DNA of 64,000 nucleotides from an uncultured Pelagibacteraceae bacterium (lineage in GTDB: Bacteria > Pseudomonadota > Alphaproteobacteria > Pelagibacterales > Pelagibacteraceae). Shown one piece after another: positions 47,233 through 55,153 of this stretch. The stretch is from the NCBI GenBank assembly GCA_902538495.1, contig CACBFJ010000003.1, positions 39,045-103,044 of the forward strand. Direction: 5' to 3'. A program made the position numbers and the translations under genes. The notes beneath the pieces are model-generated. The model made no database searches. It saw only the letters and a program-made list of their open reading frames with translations, and was not told where the DNA came from. Every line of letters begins with the position of its first letter. Within the stretch, counting starts at the first letter, position 1.

Positions 47233-47550
47233 ATGATTAAAGAAATTAAATTTACCGATAAAGCACTAAAACAGATCAATGTTCTTTTATCTAAAAAAGA
47301 TAAAGGCTCTTTTTTTAGAATCGCTATCAAGGGTGGTGGATGCTCAGGTTTTCAATACGAATTTACTTTTGACAAAGAAAAAAATGATGACGATTTAAAT
47401 TATCAAAATATTTTAATTGATAAAACTTCAGCAGATTTACTCAAAGGGTCAGAAGTTGACTATGTCTCAGAATTAATTGGCGAACAATTTAAGATAAATA
47501 ATCCGCAAACAAAATCATCTTGTGGTTGTGGTGTCTCCTTTTCACTTTAA
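47233..47550 (+). CDS. erpA: iron-sulfur cluster insertion protein ErpA/IscA family
   Basis: A 105-residue A-type carrier. The three cluster cysteines are Cys37 in GGGCSGFQYEF and Cys97/Cys99 in SSCGCGVSFSL. It delivers Fe-S clusters to apoenzymes. It starts 50 bases from dgt on the other strand and its stop shares one base with the xthA start. Confidence 0.92.
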   Translation: MIKEIKFTDKALKQINVLLSKKDKGSFFRIAIKGGGCSGFQYEFTFDKEKNDDDLNYQNILIDKTSADLLKGSEVDYVSELIGEQFKINNPQTKSSCGCGVSFSL

Positions 47551-48326
47551 TGATAATCTCATCATGGAATGTAAATTCTGTTAGAGCTAGAATTGAAAAT
47601 ATAAAAAGTTATCTACTAAAATATAAGCCTGATATATTGATGATGCAGGAAATCAAAACCGAGGACTTAAATTTTCCTTATGACGATTTTTCATCTATGG
47701 ATTATGAAAGCCACGTATTTGGTCAAAAAAGTTATAATGGCGTAGCAATTATTTCAAAAGGAAAATTAAAGAATATCAGAAAAGACTTAATTAAAGATAA
47801 ACTAAAACAATCAAGAATAATTTCTGCTGAAATGGAATATAAGAAAAAAAATATCCAATTAATCAATATTTACACTCCTAATGGTAATCCAGTCGATACT
47901 GAAAAGTATGATTATAAAAAAAAATGGCTCAATGACTTAATTAAGCAATTAAAAAATTTAAGTAAAAAAAATCAAAATATTATTTTGGCTGGGGATTTTA
48001 ACATAATACCATCAGCGGAAGATGTATATAATCCAAAAAGTTTTGAATATGATGCCTTGTTTAGATTAGAAATTAGAAAAAAATTGAGAGAAATGATTAA
48101 TCTAGGTTTTAATGATGTCTATAGACATTTTTATGATACCAAAGAAGGTTATACTTTTTGGGACTATATGAGAGGCGCTTGGCAAAAAAATAACGGAATG
48201 AGAATAGACCATTTTTTAGTCTCAAATTCTCTAATAGATAACATTAAAAGTATCAATATTAATAAAGACCCTAGAGGACGTGAAAAGCCATCAGACCACA
48301 CTCCTATAGAAATAACTTTAGCTTAA
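47550..48326 (+). CDS. xthA: exodeoxyribonuclease III
   Basis: A 258-residue Mg-dependent AP endonuclease/3'-exonuclease. MIISSWNVNSVRARI is the normal start, so the ATG at 47550 is chosen over an upstream ORF start at 47520. Catalytic segments are MMQEIKTED (Glu34), NIYTPNG, GDFNIIP and SDHTPIEI. The start overlaps the erpA stop (TAATG). It ends into convergent znuA by four bases. Confidence 0.95.
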   Translation: MIISSWNVNSVRARIENIKSYLLKYKPDILMMQEIKTEDLNFPYDDFSSMDYESHVFGQKSYNGVAIISKGKLKNIRKDLIKDKLKQSRIISAEMEYKKKNIQLINIYTPNGNPVDTEKYDYKKKWLNDLIKQLKNLSKKNQNIILAGDFNIIPSAEDVYNPKSFEYDALFRLEIRKKLREMINLGFNDVYRHFYDTKEGYTFWDYMRGAWQKNNGMRIDHFLVSNSLIDNIKSININKDPRGREKPSDHTPIEITLA

Positions 48327-49300
48327 CAACCTTTAAATGATTTTGACATGTTGCCAATCAAATCAAAATATAAATTTTTTCCTGGATCAAGTGTAGCTCC
48401 TAATGGATCGATTACACCTGTTGCAACATTAGTATCTTTTGCTACAGCTTTAATTATATCAGGATTAAATTGAGGTTCAGAAAATATACAACTCACTTTA
48501 TCATGCTCGATAACTTCTCTAATTTCAGCTAATTGTTCAGCACCAGGCATAACGTCTGTATTTACTGTAAATGCTCCAAGAATATTTATACCAAATCTTT
48601 TTTCAAAGTATTGATAAGCATCATGAAAGACTACTGATTTAAAATCTTTGTTTAATTCAGACTTAACTTTTTTTGTTAATTTATCTAAATCATTATGTGC
48701 TTTCTTTAAATTTGCTTTATATGTAGAAGCATTTTTCTGATCTTTTTCTATCAGATGTTCAGCCATCTCACTTAAAATTATTTTTGCGTTCATAGGGTCC
48801 AGCCAAATATGTGGATCGAATTCGCCATGAGCGTGTTCATCATGACCATGATCATCATCTTTATCTTTGTGACCATGTTCATCTTCTTTATGGCCATGAT
48901 CATCATCTTTATCTTTGTGACCATGTTCATCAAAAATATTTCTTTCTCTAAATTTAAGTTTAGTTAAACCTTTTATTTCCATTAATTCAATTTTTTCAGC
49001 ATCTTTCGCAATTGTTTTTAATGGTTTTTCCAAGAAATTTTCTATGTCCTCTCCTACCCAAAATATAATATCTGCATTTTGAATCATTTTTGCGTGTGAT
49101 GGTTTTAGAGCAAACCCATGAGGTGAAGCATAACCATCAACGATTAAATCTGGTTTACCAACACCATCCATTAGATAACTTGCAAGAGAATGGATTGGTT
49201 TAATTGTTGCGACTACTTTAATTTCAGCGTTTGCTGGTACAAAAATTGTTAAGAATGATAATATTGATAGAATTAATGGTAATTTCTTTATGTTTTTCAT
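48323..49300 (-). CDS. znuA: zinc ABC transporter substrate-binding protein
   Basis: A 325-residue periplasmic zinc binder with a signal peptide ending VPANA (about residue 25). Metal ligands include His61 (SPHGFALKPS) and His164 (FDPHIWLDP). Between them lies a histidine/aspartate-rich loop (about 125-159) made of two near-identical 16-residue units, which collects zinc. The ATG at 49300 is chosen because the signal peptide starts there; an upstream in-frame start would overlap the Zur operator. It diverges from znuC. Confidence 0.94.
   Translation of the reverse strand: MKNIKKLPLILSILSFLTIFVPANAEIKVVATIKPIHSLASYLMDGVGKPDLIVDGYASPHGFALKPSHAKMIQNADIIFWVGEDIENFLEKPLKTIAKDAEKIELMEIKGLTKLKFRERNIFDEHGHKDKDDDHGHKEDEHGHKDKDDDHGHDEHAHGEFDPHIWLDPMNAKIILSEMAEHLIEKDQKNASTYKANLKKAHNDLDKLTKKVKSELNKDFKSVVFHDAYQYFEKRFGINILGAFTVNTDVMPGAEQLAEIREVIEHDKVSCIFSEPQFNPDIIKAVAKDTNVATGVIDPLGATLDPGKNLYFDLIGNMSKSFKGC
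48846..48931. repeat. two 38-base identical units in the znuA histidine loop
   Basis: The 38 bases at 48846-48883 and 48894-48931 are identical, period 48 (16 codons), encoding a repeated HGHKDKDDDHGH-type unit. Expansion by slippage or recombination could change the number of zinc-binding units. Confidence 0.85.
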
Positions 49301-49316
49301 ATGTTGTATATTTAAA

Positions 49317-49352
49317 TTGTTATAATATAACACTATGTAATAATATAACACT
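49317..49352. promoter_or_regulatory. two tandem Zur-like operators between znuA and znuC
   Basis: GTTATAATATAAC (49319-49331) is nearly palindromic and matches the core of known Zur boxes (TGTTATAATATAACA type). A second copy GTAATAATATAAC (49337-49349) lies 18 bases further on, with an 11-base direct repeat AATATAACACT at 49324 and 49342. Both lie between the divergent znuA and znuC starts, fitting repression of both transcripts by the zur product encoded downstream. Confidence 0.8.
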
Positions 49353-49370
49353 TATTAGTCAAGAAATAAA

Positions 49371-50117
49371 ATGAGCACTGATCAAAATATATTGGTAAAA
49401 TTAAATGATGCTGGTTTACAGTTAAACAACAAATGGTTAGTAAAAGGAGTCTCTCTACAAGTTGAAAAAGGTAAAATAGTTACTCTCATAGGCCCAAATG
49501 GATCAGGAAAAAGCACAACAGCTAAAATTGCTCTAGGTATTTACAAAAAGATTGATGGTTCAGTTAAAAAATACACCAATAAAGTTGGATATGTTCCACA
49601 GAAAATTTCAATTGATTGGACGTTACCGCTAAGAGTTAATGATTTCATGATGTTAACAGAAAGTCTTAATAAAGAAACAATAGATGAAGCTCTATCTTTA
49701 ACTGGTGTCATTCATCTGAAAGACAAGAATTTGGGAGATTTATCAGGTGGTGAATTTCAAAGAGTACTACTTGCTAGAGCCATATCAAAAAAACCTGATC
49801 TATTAGTACTTGATGAACCAGTACAAGGAGTAGATTTTACTGGTGAAATAGCTTTATACGAACTAATTAAGAAAATTTCTGATGAATTAAGTTGTGGGAT
49901 CTTATTAATTTCACACGACTTACATACAGTTATGAGTGCAACAGACCATGTTGTTTGTCTAAACGGCCATGTTTGTTGCTCAGGATCTCCAATGGATGTT
50001 GCAAAAAACAATGAGTATAAAGCCTTATTTGGAGAACAAGCTTCTCAAATATTATCTAGATATCAGCATAAGCACGACCATATTCATACAGATGAAGGTG
50101 AAATTAAAAAAAATTAG
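49371..50117 (+). CDS. znuC: zinc ABC transporter ATP-binding protein
   Basis: A 248-residue ABC ATPase: Walker A GPNGSGKST (41-49), signature LSGGEFQRVLLARA and Walker B LLVLDEPVQGVD. The C-terminal tail is histidine-rich (RYQHKHDHIH), as is common in zinc transport ATPases. It is directly followed by znuB without a gap and controlled by the Zur boxes upstream. Confidence 0.94.
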   Translation: MSTDQNILVKLNDAGLQLNNKWLVKGVSLQVEKGKIVTLIGPNGSGKSTTAKIALGIYKKIDGSVKKYTNKVGYVPQKISIDWTLPLRVNDFMMLTESLNKETIDEALSLTGVIHLKDKNLGDLSGGEFQRVLLARAISKKPDLLVLDEPVQGVDFTGEIALYELIKKISDELSCGILLISHDLHTVMSATDHVVCLNGHVCCSGSPMDVAKNNEYKALFGEQASQILSRYQHKHDHIHTDEGEIKKN

Positions 50118-50921
50118 ATGTTTGATGATTTTTTTATAAGAGCTTTGGTAGCTGGAATTGGAGTTGCTTTTGTAACAGGACCTCTTGGTTGCTTTGTCAT
50201 ATGGAGAAGATTATCTTATTTTGGTGACACCTTAGCTCACTCTGCTCTATTGGGAGTGACATTAGCTTTTACTATGGAATTTAATATTGCTATTTCAGTA
50301 TTTGTTATTTCCTCAATGATAGCTTTAATTTTGATTCAACTTCAAAAAAAAACGAATTTACCAGGTGATGCTTTGTTGGGTCTTCTAGCTCATTCATCTC
50401 TAGCAGTTGGACTTGTTGTGATTGGTTTTTTAACATTCATTAGATTTGATATTATGGGATTGCTATTTGGAGATATTTTAGCAGTTTCAGTTAATGATTT
50501 GTTGATCATATGGATTGGAGGAGCATTTATCTTATTAACTCTGAAATTTATTTGGAAACCTTTATTCGCTTCAACAGTAAATTATGAACTAGCGGAGGCA
50601 GAAGGATTAAATCCGGATAGAGCTAAAGCTATATTTACAATTTTAATGGCAGCAATCATTGCTATTTCAATTAAAATGGTTGGATTGTTGTTAATCACTG
50701 GGATGTTAATTATCCCTGCTGCAATGGCCAGAAATTTATCATCAAGTCCTCAAGGTATGGTTATCTATTCAATTATAGGAGGATTGTTATCTGTAATTAT
50801 AGGATTATTAACATCTTTAGAGTTTAATACTTCTTCGGGTCCATCAATTATAACGGCAGCTTTATTATTATTCATACTTTCATTATTTAAAATAAAACAA
50901 TCTATTAAATTGAAAAATTAA
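50118..50921 (+). CDS. znuB: zinc ABC transporter permease
   Basis: A 267-residue permease with about seven to eight hydrophobic segments of the ABC-3 family. The family elements YFGDTLAHSALLGV near 34-47 and LLITGMLIIPAAMAR near 192-206 are visible. It follows znuC directly and precedes zur by 15 bases. Confidence 0.94.
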   Translation: MFDDFFIRALVAGIGVAFVTGPLGCFVIWRRLSYFGDTLAHSALLGVTLAFTMEFNIAISVFVISSMIALILIQLQKKTNLPGDALLGLLAHSSLAVGLVVIGFLTFIRFDIMGLLFGDILAVSVNDLLIIWIGGAFILLTLKFIWKPLFASTVNYELAEAEGLNPDRAKAIFTILMAAIIAISIKMVGLLLITGMLIIPAAMARNLSSSPQGMVIYSIIGGLLSVIIGLLTSLEFNTSSGPSIITAALLLFILSLFKIKQSIKLKN

Positions 50922-50936
50922 TGAGGAATCTGTAAA

Positions 50937-51338
50937 ATGAAAACAATGCATAAAGAACATACTCTCACAAAAAATCAGCAAATTATTTTTGATTTAATTG
51001 ATAAATCTCCTGAACCAATGAAAGCTTATTCAATCCTTTTTAATGTTCAAAAAAAAGGTATTAAAGCTCCATTACAAGTTTATAGAGCATTAGATAAGCT
51101 AGTTGAAATAGGAAAAATTCATAAAATTGAAAGTCGAAATGCCTTTATTGCATGTCATAATTCAAGCTGCCAGGTATCAAAAGCTACTGCATTTTCAATC
51201 TGTGAGATTTGTGAGAAGATAACAGAAATCAGCAGTGCAAGTCTCTCTAAATACTTAGCTAACTTCAAAGACAAAGATGGTATGAAATATAGTAAATACA
51301 ATCTTGAGTTTTTTGGATTATGTAAAAAGTGTAGATAA
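50937..51338 (+). CDS. zur: Fur-family zinc-responsive repressor
   Basis: A 133-residue Fur-type regulator. The N-terminal winged helix includes PMKAYSILFNVQKKGIKAPLQVYRALDKLVE. Structural zinc cysteines are CEIC near 97-100 and CKKC at the end, with CHNSSC between. Placement behind znuCB and the Zur-type boxes ahead of znuC point to Zur rather than Fur. AATGAGGA before the start gives a reasonable ribosome binding site. Confidence 0.88.
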   Translation: MKTMHKEHTLTKNQQIIFDLIDKSPEPMKAYSILFNVQKKGIKAPLQVYRALDKLVEIGKIHKIESRNAFIACHNSSCQVSKATAFSICEICEKITEISSASLSKYLANFKDKDGMKYSKYNLEFFGLCKKCR

Positions 51339-51396
51339 TCCTTTATTTTAATAAATTCTTAACATAACTGAAATAATAATAACGAAAGGAAATTTT

Positions 51397-51618
51397 ATGT
51401 TTATAAAAAAATATCTAAAGTGGATCAGTACGTTTCTAGTTTTAGTGGGAATACTTCTTACAAATTTAAATATATATCCATTAAATATATATTTTCATGG
51501 ATTGGGAGTTGTTGGATGGACCATTGCTGGATTTATTAGCAAAGATAAAGCAATCTTAACAAACTTTGGATTACAAATTCCATTGTTTGTAATTGGTATT
51601 TATAAAGTTATTTTTTAA
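51397..51618 (+). CDS. small membrane protein of unknown function
   Basis: A 73-residue protein with about three hydrophobic segments and almost no soluble part. AAAGGA lies eight bases before the ATG, a good ribosome binding site, and arsC begins with the next base after the stop. The zur-small protein-arsC order hints at expression with the arsenic genes. Family not recognised. Confidence 0.6.
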   Translation: MFIKKYLKWISTFLVLVGILLTNLNIYPLNIYFHGLGVVGWTIAGFISKDKAILTNFGLQIPLFVIGIYKVIF

Positions 51619-52050
51619 ATGAAGAATATATTGTTCGTATGCACAGGTAATTCAGCAAGAAGTATTATTGCTGAAAGTATAATAAATAACGAGTATGACG
51701 ATTTGTATAAAGGTTTTAGTGCTGGGAGTAATCCAACAGGAAAAATTAATGAAGATGTGAAGAATTATTTATTATCAAAACATTATGATCTTTCAAATTA
51801 TAGATCTAAAAATTTTAATGAGTTTATTAATGGTCAAATTAAAATGGATTATGTTATTACAGTTTGTAATAATGCCAATAACGAAGTCTGTCCTATTTGG
51901 CCAAATAAAGATCAGATAATTCATTGGGATATAGAGGATCCTGTTAAATTACTTAATAAAACAAACGACTTAAATAAAAAAGATGAAATAATAGAAAAAG
52001 TTTACAATAATATTCATAAAAGAATAAAGGAACTGCTTTATGAAAAATAA
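51619..52050 (+). CDS. arsC: arsenate reductase, low-molecular-weight phosphatase type
   Basis: A 143-residue cytoplasmic enzyme with the P-loop FVCTGNSARS (Cys8) and the two further cysteines of the thioredoxin-coupled ArsC type, Cys83 and Cys91 (TVCNNANNEVCPIWP), so it is a full triple-cysteine reductase rather than a phosphatase. It reduces arsenate to arsenite for export. It overlaps aqpS by 11 bases, which supports one arsenic unit. Confidence 0.88.
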   Translation: MKNILFVCTGNSARSIIAESIINNEYDDLYKGFSAGSNPTGKINEDVKNYLLSKHYDLSNYRSKNFNEFINGQIKMDYVITVCNNANNEVCPIWPNKDQIIHWDIEDPVKLLNKTNDLNKKDEIIEKVYNNIHKRIKELLYEK

Positions 52051-52699
52051 AAGCCGCTATTTTCTTGCTGAACTATTAGGAAGTTGTTTTTTAGTAATGA
52101 TTATTGTTGGTTCAGGTTTAATGGCTGAAAACTTAACTAATGATGTTGCTGTGATGTTAATTGCTAATACTATAGCAACAGGAGCAGGTTTATTTGTGCT
52201 TATTACAGTTTTTGCTGATGTATCAGGAGCCCACTTTAATCCATTTGTAAGTATCGCAATGGCAATAACGGGTAAATTAAAAAAGAAACTATTACCCTAC
52301 TATATCATTGCTCAATTGGTTGGTTGCTTAATTGGTGTTGGTTTAGCTAATTTCTTTTTTGAACATGAAGTTTATGAATTGTCTACTAAATCAAGAGATG
52401 GAATTTACATACTCACATCTGAGGTAATAGCAACATTAGGGCTTATAATTATAATTTTTGGGTCTATGAAGTCGGGCAAAATTGCTGTTGCTGCTAGTGT
52501 TGGTCTTTATATTACTGCTGGTTATTGGTTTACTTCTTCAACTTCTTTTGCAAATCCAGCTGTTGCTATTGCTAGAACATTTACAGAGTCTTTTACTGGT
52601 ATTAGTTATTTAAATACTCCTTATTATATTTTAGCTGAGCTTATTGGAATGTTAATTGCTGTACTTATTGTTAAAAAGTTATTTTTAGAAAAAAATTGA
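52040..52699 (+). CDS. aqpS: aquaporin-type channel linked to arsC (AqpS-like)
   Basis: A 219-residue MIP-family channel with six hydrophobic segments. The second signature loop is canonical (FANPAVAIARTF) while the first reads HFNPFVSIA, NPF instead of NPA. The arsC-aqpS pair is known from Sinorhizobium, where the channel lets arsenite leave the cell. It overlaps the Nudix gene start by four bases. Confidence 0.85.
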   Translation: MKNKSRYFLAELLGSCFLVMIIVGSGLMAENLTNDVAVMLIANTIATGAGLFVLITVFADVSGAHFNPFVSIAMAITGKLKKKLLPYYIIAQLVGCLIGVGLANFFFEHEVYELSTKSRDGIYILTSEVIATLGLIIIIFGSMKSGKIAVAASVGLYITAGYWFTSSTSFANPAVAIARTFTESFTGISYLNTPYYILAELIGMLIAVLIVKKLFLEKN

Positions 52700-53187
52700 A
52701 AAATATAAAACTTACCAATCGAATAAGTTTAATTAACAAAAAATTTAAAAAAAAAGAGTTTTATCATTATCTTAAAACTTCTAATCTTTCATTAGTAATA
52801 CCTAAGATTAAAGACAAATATGTAGTAGTTTCCCAAAAAAGAGTTCCAATTAATAAAATTAATTACGAGTTTCCTTCTGGCATAGTGGAAAAAAAGGAAA
52901 CAACTCTGCAATCAGCATATAAGGAATTAAGAGAAGAAACAGGATATAGATCAAGATCAAAATTGAGTAAAATAATAACTTTTTATACTGAACCTGGAAG
53001 ACTAACTACTAAAATTACTGGTTATTACACAGAAGACTTAATTAAAATTTCGAAACCAGAACAAGGTATTGGAATTCATCTTTTTAATCAAAGAGAGATA
53101 TTTAAATTAATATTAAATCAAAAATTCAATAATAGTTCTCATATAGCAATGTTTTTTTATTTAATAACAGGTCTTAAAAAACTATAA
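52696..53187 (+). CDS. Nudix hydrolase
   Basis: A 163-residue hydrolase of the ADP-ribose pyrophosphatase-like group. The Nudix box runs from Gly62 through KELREETGY, with a lysine at the position of the usual arginine. It most likely starts at TTG 52696-52698, which overlaps the aqpS stop; no in-frame ATG exists before the conserved region. Substrate not predictable; it seems added to the arsenic run by overlap. Confidence 0.82.
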   Translation: MKNIKLTNRISLINKKFKKKEFYHYLKTSNLSLVIPKIKDKYVVVSQKRVPINKINYEFPSGIVEKKETTLQSAYKELREETGYRSRSKLSKIITFYTEPGRLTTKITGYYTEDLIKISKPEQGIGIHLFNQREIFKLILNQKFNNSSHIAMFFYLITGLKKL

Positions 53188-53266
53188 ACTATAGGTTGTA
53201 ACAAAATATCCTTTTTATTTTAGGATTATATGATTAAATTAAGTATCAAATAATTCGGAGGCAGTA

Positions 53267-53476
53267 ATGAGAAAAAAACTAAAAAAGAATGAAAAGAAAA
53301 AAACAAAAATATTAAAATCAATTGATAAACTTAAAAATAAAATTACAGCTAAAGAAAAAAAATTATCAAGCCTTAATATTAAAATTGCTGGTCTAGAAAA
53401 AAAGGTTGCTGAAAAAAAAGCAAAAAAACTTGCTAAGAAGAATGCAGAGCAGTCTCCTGCATCTATAAATAATTAA
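53267..53476 (+). CDS. small lysine-rich coiled-coil protein
   Basis: A 69-residue protein with 24 lysines, a heptad-like leucine/isoleucine pattern in the middle (KSIDKLKNKI to LEKKVAEKK) and an alanine-lysine end reminiscent of histone H1-like tails. The ribosome binding site GGAGGC five to six bases before the ATG is among the best in the window, arguing for high translation. It may bind nucleic acid. It is followed by a 15-base-pair hairpin. Family not recognised. Confidence 0.65.
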   Translation: MRKKLKKNEKKKTKILKSIDKLKNKITAKEKKLSSLNIKIAGLEKKVAEKKAKKLAKKNAEQSPASINN

Positions 53477-53486
53477 TTCCAAATTG

Positions 53487-53522
53487 TCTTTCTTCCTTCT
53501 CTTAAATGAGAAGGAAGAAAGA
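53487..53522. repeat. 15-base-pair perfect hairpin after the lysine-rich gene
   Basis: TCTTTCTTCCTTCTC (53487-53501) and its exact reverse complement (53508-53522) flank a TTAAAT loop. It follows the lysine-rich gene but no T run comes after it in either direction, so it may stabilise the 3' end of that message instead of terminating it. Confidence 0.7.
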
Positions 53523-53531
53523 AGCTAATTA

Positions 53532-53575
53532 ACAAAATTTAAACAGGGGAAAAATAATGAATATTTAAATTTTGT
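53532..53575. repeat. 12-base inverted repeat around a start-like codon
   Basis: ACAAAATTTAAA (53532-53543) is exactly complementary to TTTAAATTTTGT (53564-53575). The 20-base loop holds AGGGG, an ATG and two more codons before TAA, so a ribosome site would sit in the loop. No gene follows. It could be part of a small RNA. Confidence 0.5.
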
Positions 53576-53641
53576 AAATTATCTTAAAAAGATTAAGTTA
53601 CAGAAATATTTACTTATTATTAAAGTTTAATTAATTTAAGT

Positions 53642-55153
53642 TTATTTTGAATTATTTGAATAAATTACTCTTGGCTCTAAAAATAATTCTCTAGCAAGAG
53701 CTTTAAATCTTTTGGTAACTTGTTTTGAGATTATTTCTTGATGTTGTGATGGAATTTTTAAAAATACAGCATTACCTCTTTTATACAATTTAAACTCTTC
53801 AAGAAATATCGTAGATATCGAGGTCAATGATTGTGAAAATCTCAATGCTGCACCAACTTGTTTGCTTGAAAAAATTTCATTATTATTCAAAAAAGTTAAA
53901 TACTCGATCTTTGGATTATACTTGATACTACAGTACCGCCAATAGCATGACAAAGCTAATTGTATTCTTTCTTTATGAGTCAATCTAAGTAAAGGAGTAT
54001 TTATCGTTTCTTGAAATACCAATTCAGCTTTTTGAAATGCTCCCAATCCCCAATCCATATGACTTAATACACATGCCAGATATAATAATTTCTTATTAAA
54101 GTGCTCATTACCTTCAAAAACTGGATGAATAAAATCATAATATTTTTTATAATTTGACCCTAAATCACCTCTTTTTTGCGCAACCTTCTCAATTGCTTTG
54201 TAAAAAATTTCAGATTCTTTTACATCTTTAAAATGGTCAATTGATAAAGATCCTTCACGCAAACCACTGATAGAACAAATAATTTTTTTTGGATTTGAAA
54301 CTTTCATAATTTCATCAAGTATAATACAGCTATAAGGTAAATATGGTGTTCTAGATTTTGAAATATACTCAACTGTTTTAAGTTTGGATTTATTAAAAGA
54401 AGAAATTTTTTCAACAAACTTAGATAAAACATTATTATCAATACTATATTGATGAATTATGTGTACTGGATGATTATTTTGAAAAAGATGTAATTTAAAT
54501 AATGCACGCCAAGTACCTCCAACTAAATATAAATTATTAAATTTCTTTTTTGAGAGCCATTTTTCATCTCTTAATAATTTTTTAATATATTTTGCTAAAT
54601 TTCTTTTTTTAACTATAGGATTATTCATTAATCTTAAAACACCAACAGGTAATGAGGTTTTATTGGTTACTATATTGTTTTCAACTCGGGCTAACTCCAA
54701 ACTACCACCGCCAAGGTCAGCAACTAATCCATCAACATTTTCAAAACCTATTTTTACTCCCTCAGCTGTGCATTTAGCTTCTTCTTCGCCTGATAATATA
54801 TTAATCTTAGTTTTAAAAAGTTTTTCAACTTCATCAATAAAAGGTTTTGTATCAGTTGCTTCTCTTATAACTGCTGTTGCAATAATCTTTAGATTTGTGA
54901 TTTTTGAAACATTTAAAATTTCAGAAAATCTTTTTAAAACTTTTAAAGCATATTCAGTACCAGATCTGTGAAGTTTTTTCGATTTATCTAAATTTTTTCC
55001 AAGTTCACAAACTGCTTTTTCATTAAAAAAAGGCACACGAGAAGAACTGAAATCTTCATAAATTAGCATTCTTATAGAGTTTGATCCAATGTCTATTATA
55101 GCTAATTTAGCCTGATTTAATTTTAAACTATTTTTACTTTTAATTACTTCCAC
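53642..55153 (-). CDS. ppx: exopolyphosphatase
   Basis: A 503-residue Ppx/GppA phosphatase. The actin-like ATPase fold starts with AIIDIGSNSIRMLIYE and GGGSLELARV (about 145-155), the two phosphate loops, followed by a C-terminal HD-like domain. It releases terminal phosphates from polyphosphate or converts pppGpp. It overlaps ppk1 by 14 bases, so both polyphosphate enzymes are made from one message. Confidence 0.92.
   Translation of the reverse strand: MEVIKSKNSLKLNQAKLAIIDIGSNSIRMLIYEDFSSSRVPFFNEKAVCELGKNLDKSKKLHRSGTEYALKVLKRFSEILNVSKITNLKIIATAVIREATDTKPFIDEVEKLFKTKINILSGEEEAKCTAEGVKIGFENVDGLVADLGGGSLELARVENNIVTNKTSLPVGVLRLMNNPIVKKRNLAKYIKKLLRDEKWLSKKKFNNLYLVGGTWRALFKLHLFQNNHPVHIIHQYSIDNNVLSKFVEKISSFNKSKLKTVEYISKSRTPYLPYSCIILDEIMKVSNPKKIICSISGLREGSLSIDHFKDVKESEIFYKAIEKVAQKRGDLGSNYKKYYDFIHPVFEGNEHFNKKLLYLACVLSHMDWGLGAFQKAELVFQETINTPLLRLTHKERIQLALSCYWRYCSIKYNPKIEYLTFLNNNEIFSSKQVGAALRFSQSLTSISTIFLEEFKLYKRGNAVFLKIPSQHQEIISKQVTKRFKALARELFLEPRVIYSNNSK

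Noticed and set aside
47520..47549. Upstream start for xthA
   Set aside because: It overlaps the erpA cysteine motif in another frame; the family start MIISSWNVNS begins at 47550.
53487..53522. Intrinsic terminator after the lysine-rich gene
   Set aside because: The stem is perfect but no T run follows on either strand, so it is listed only as a hairpin.
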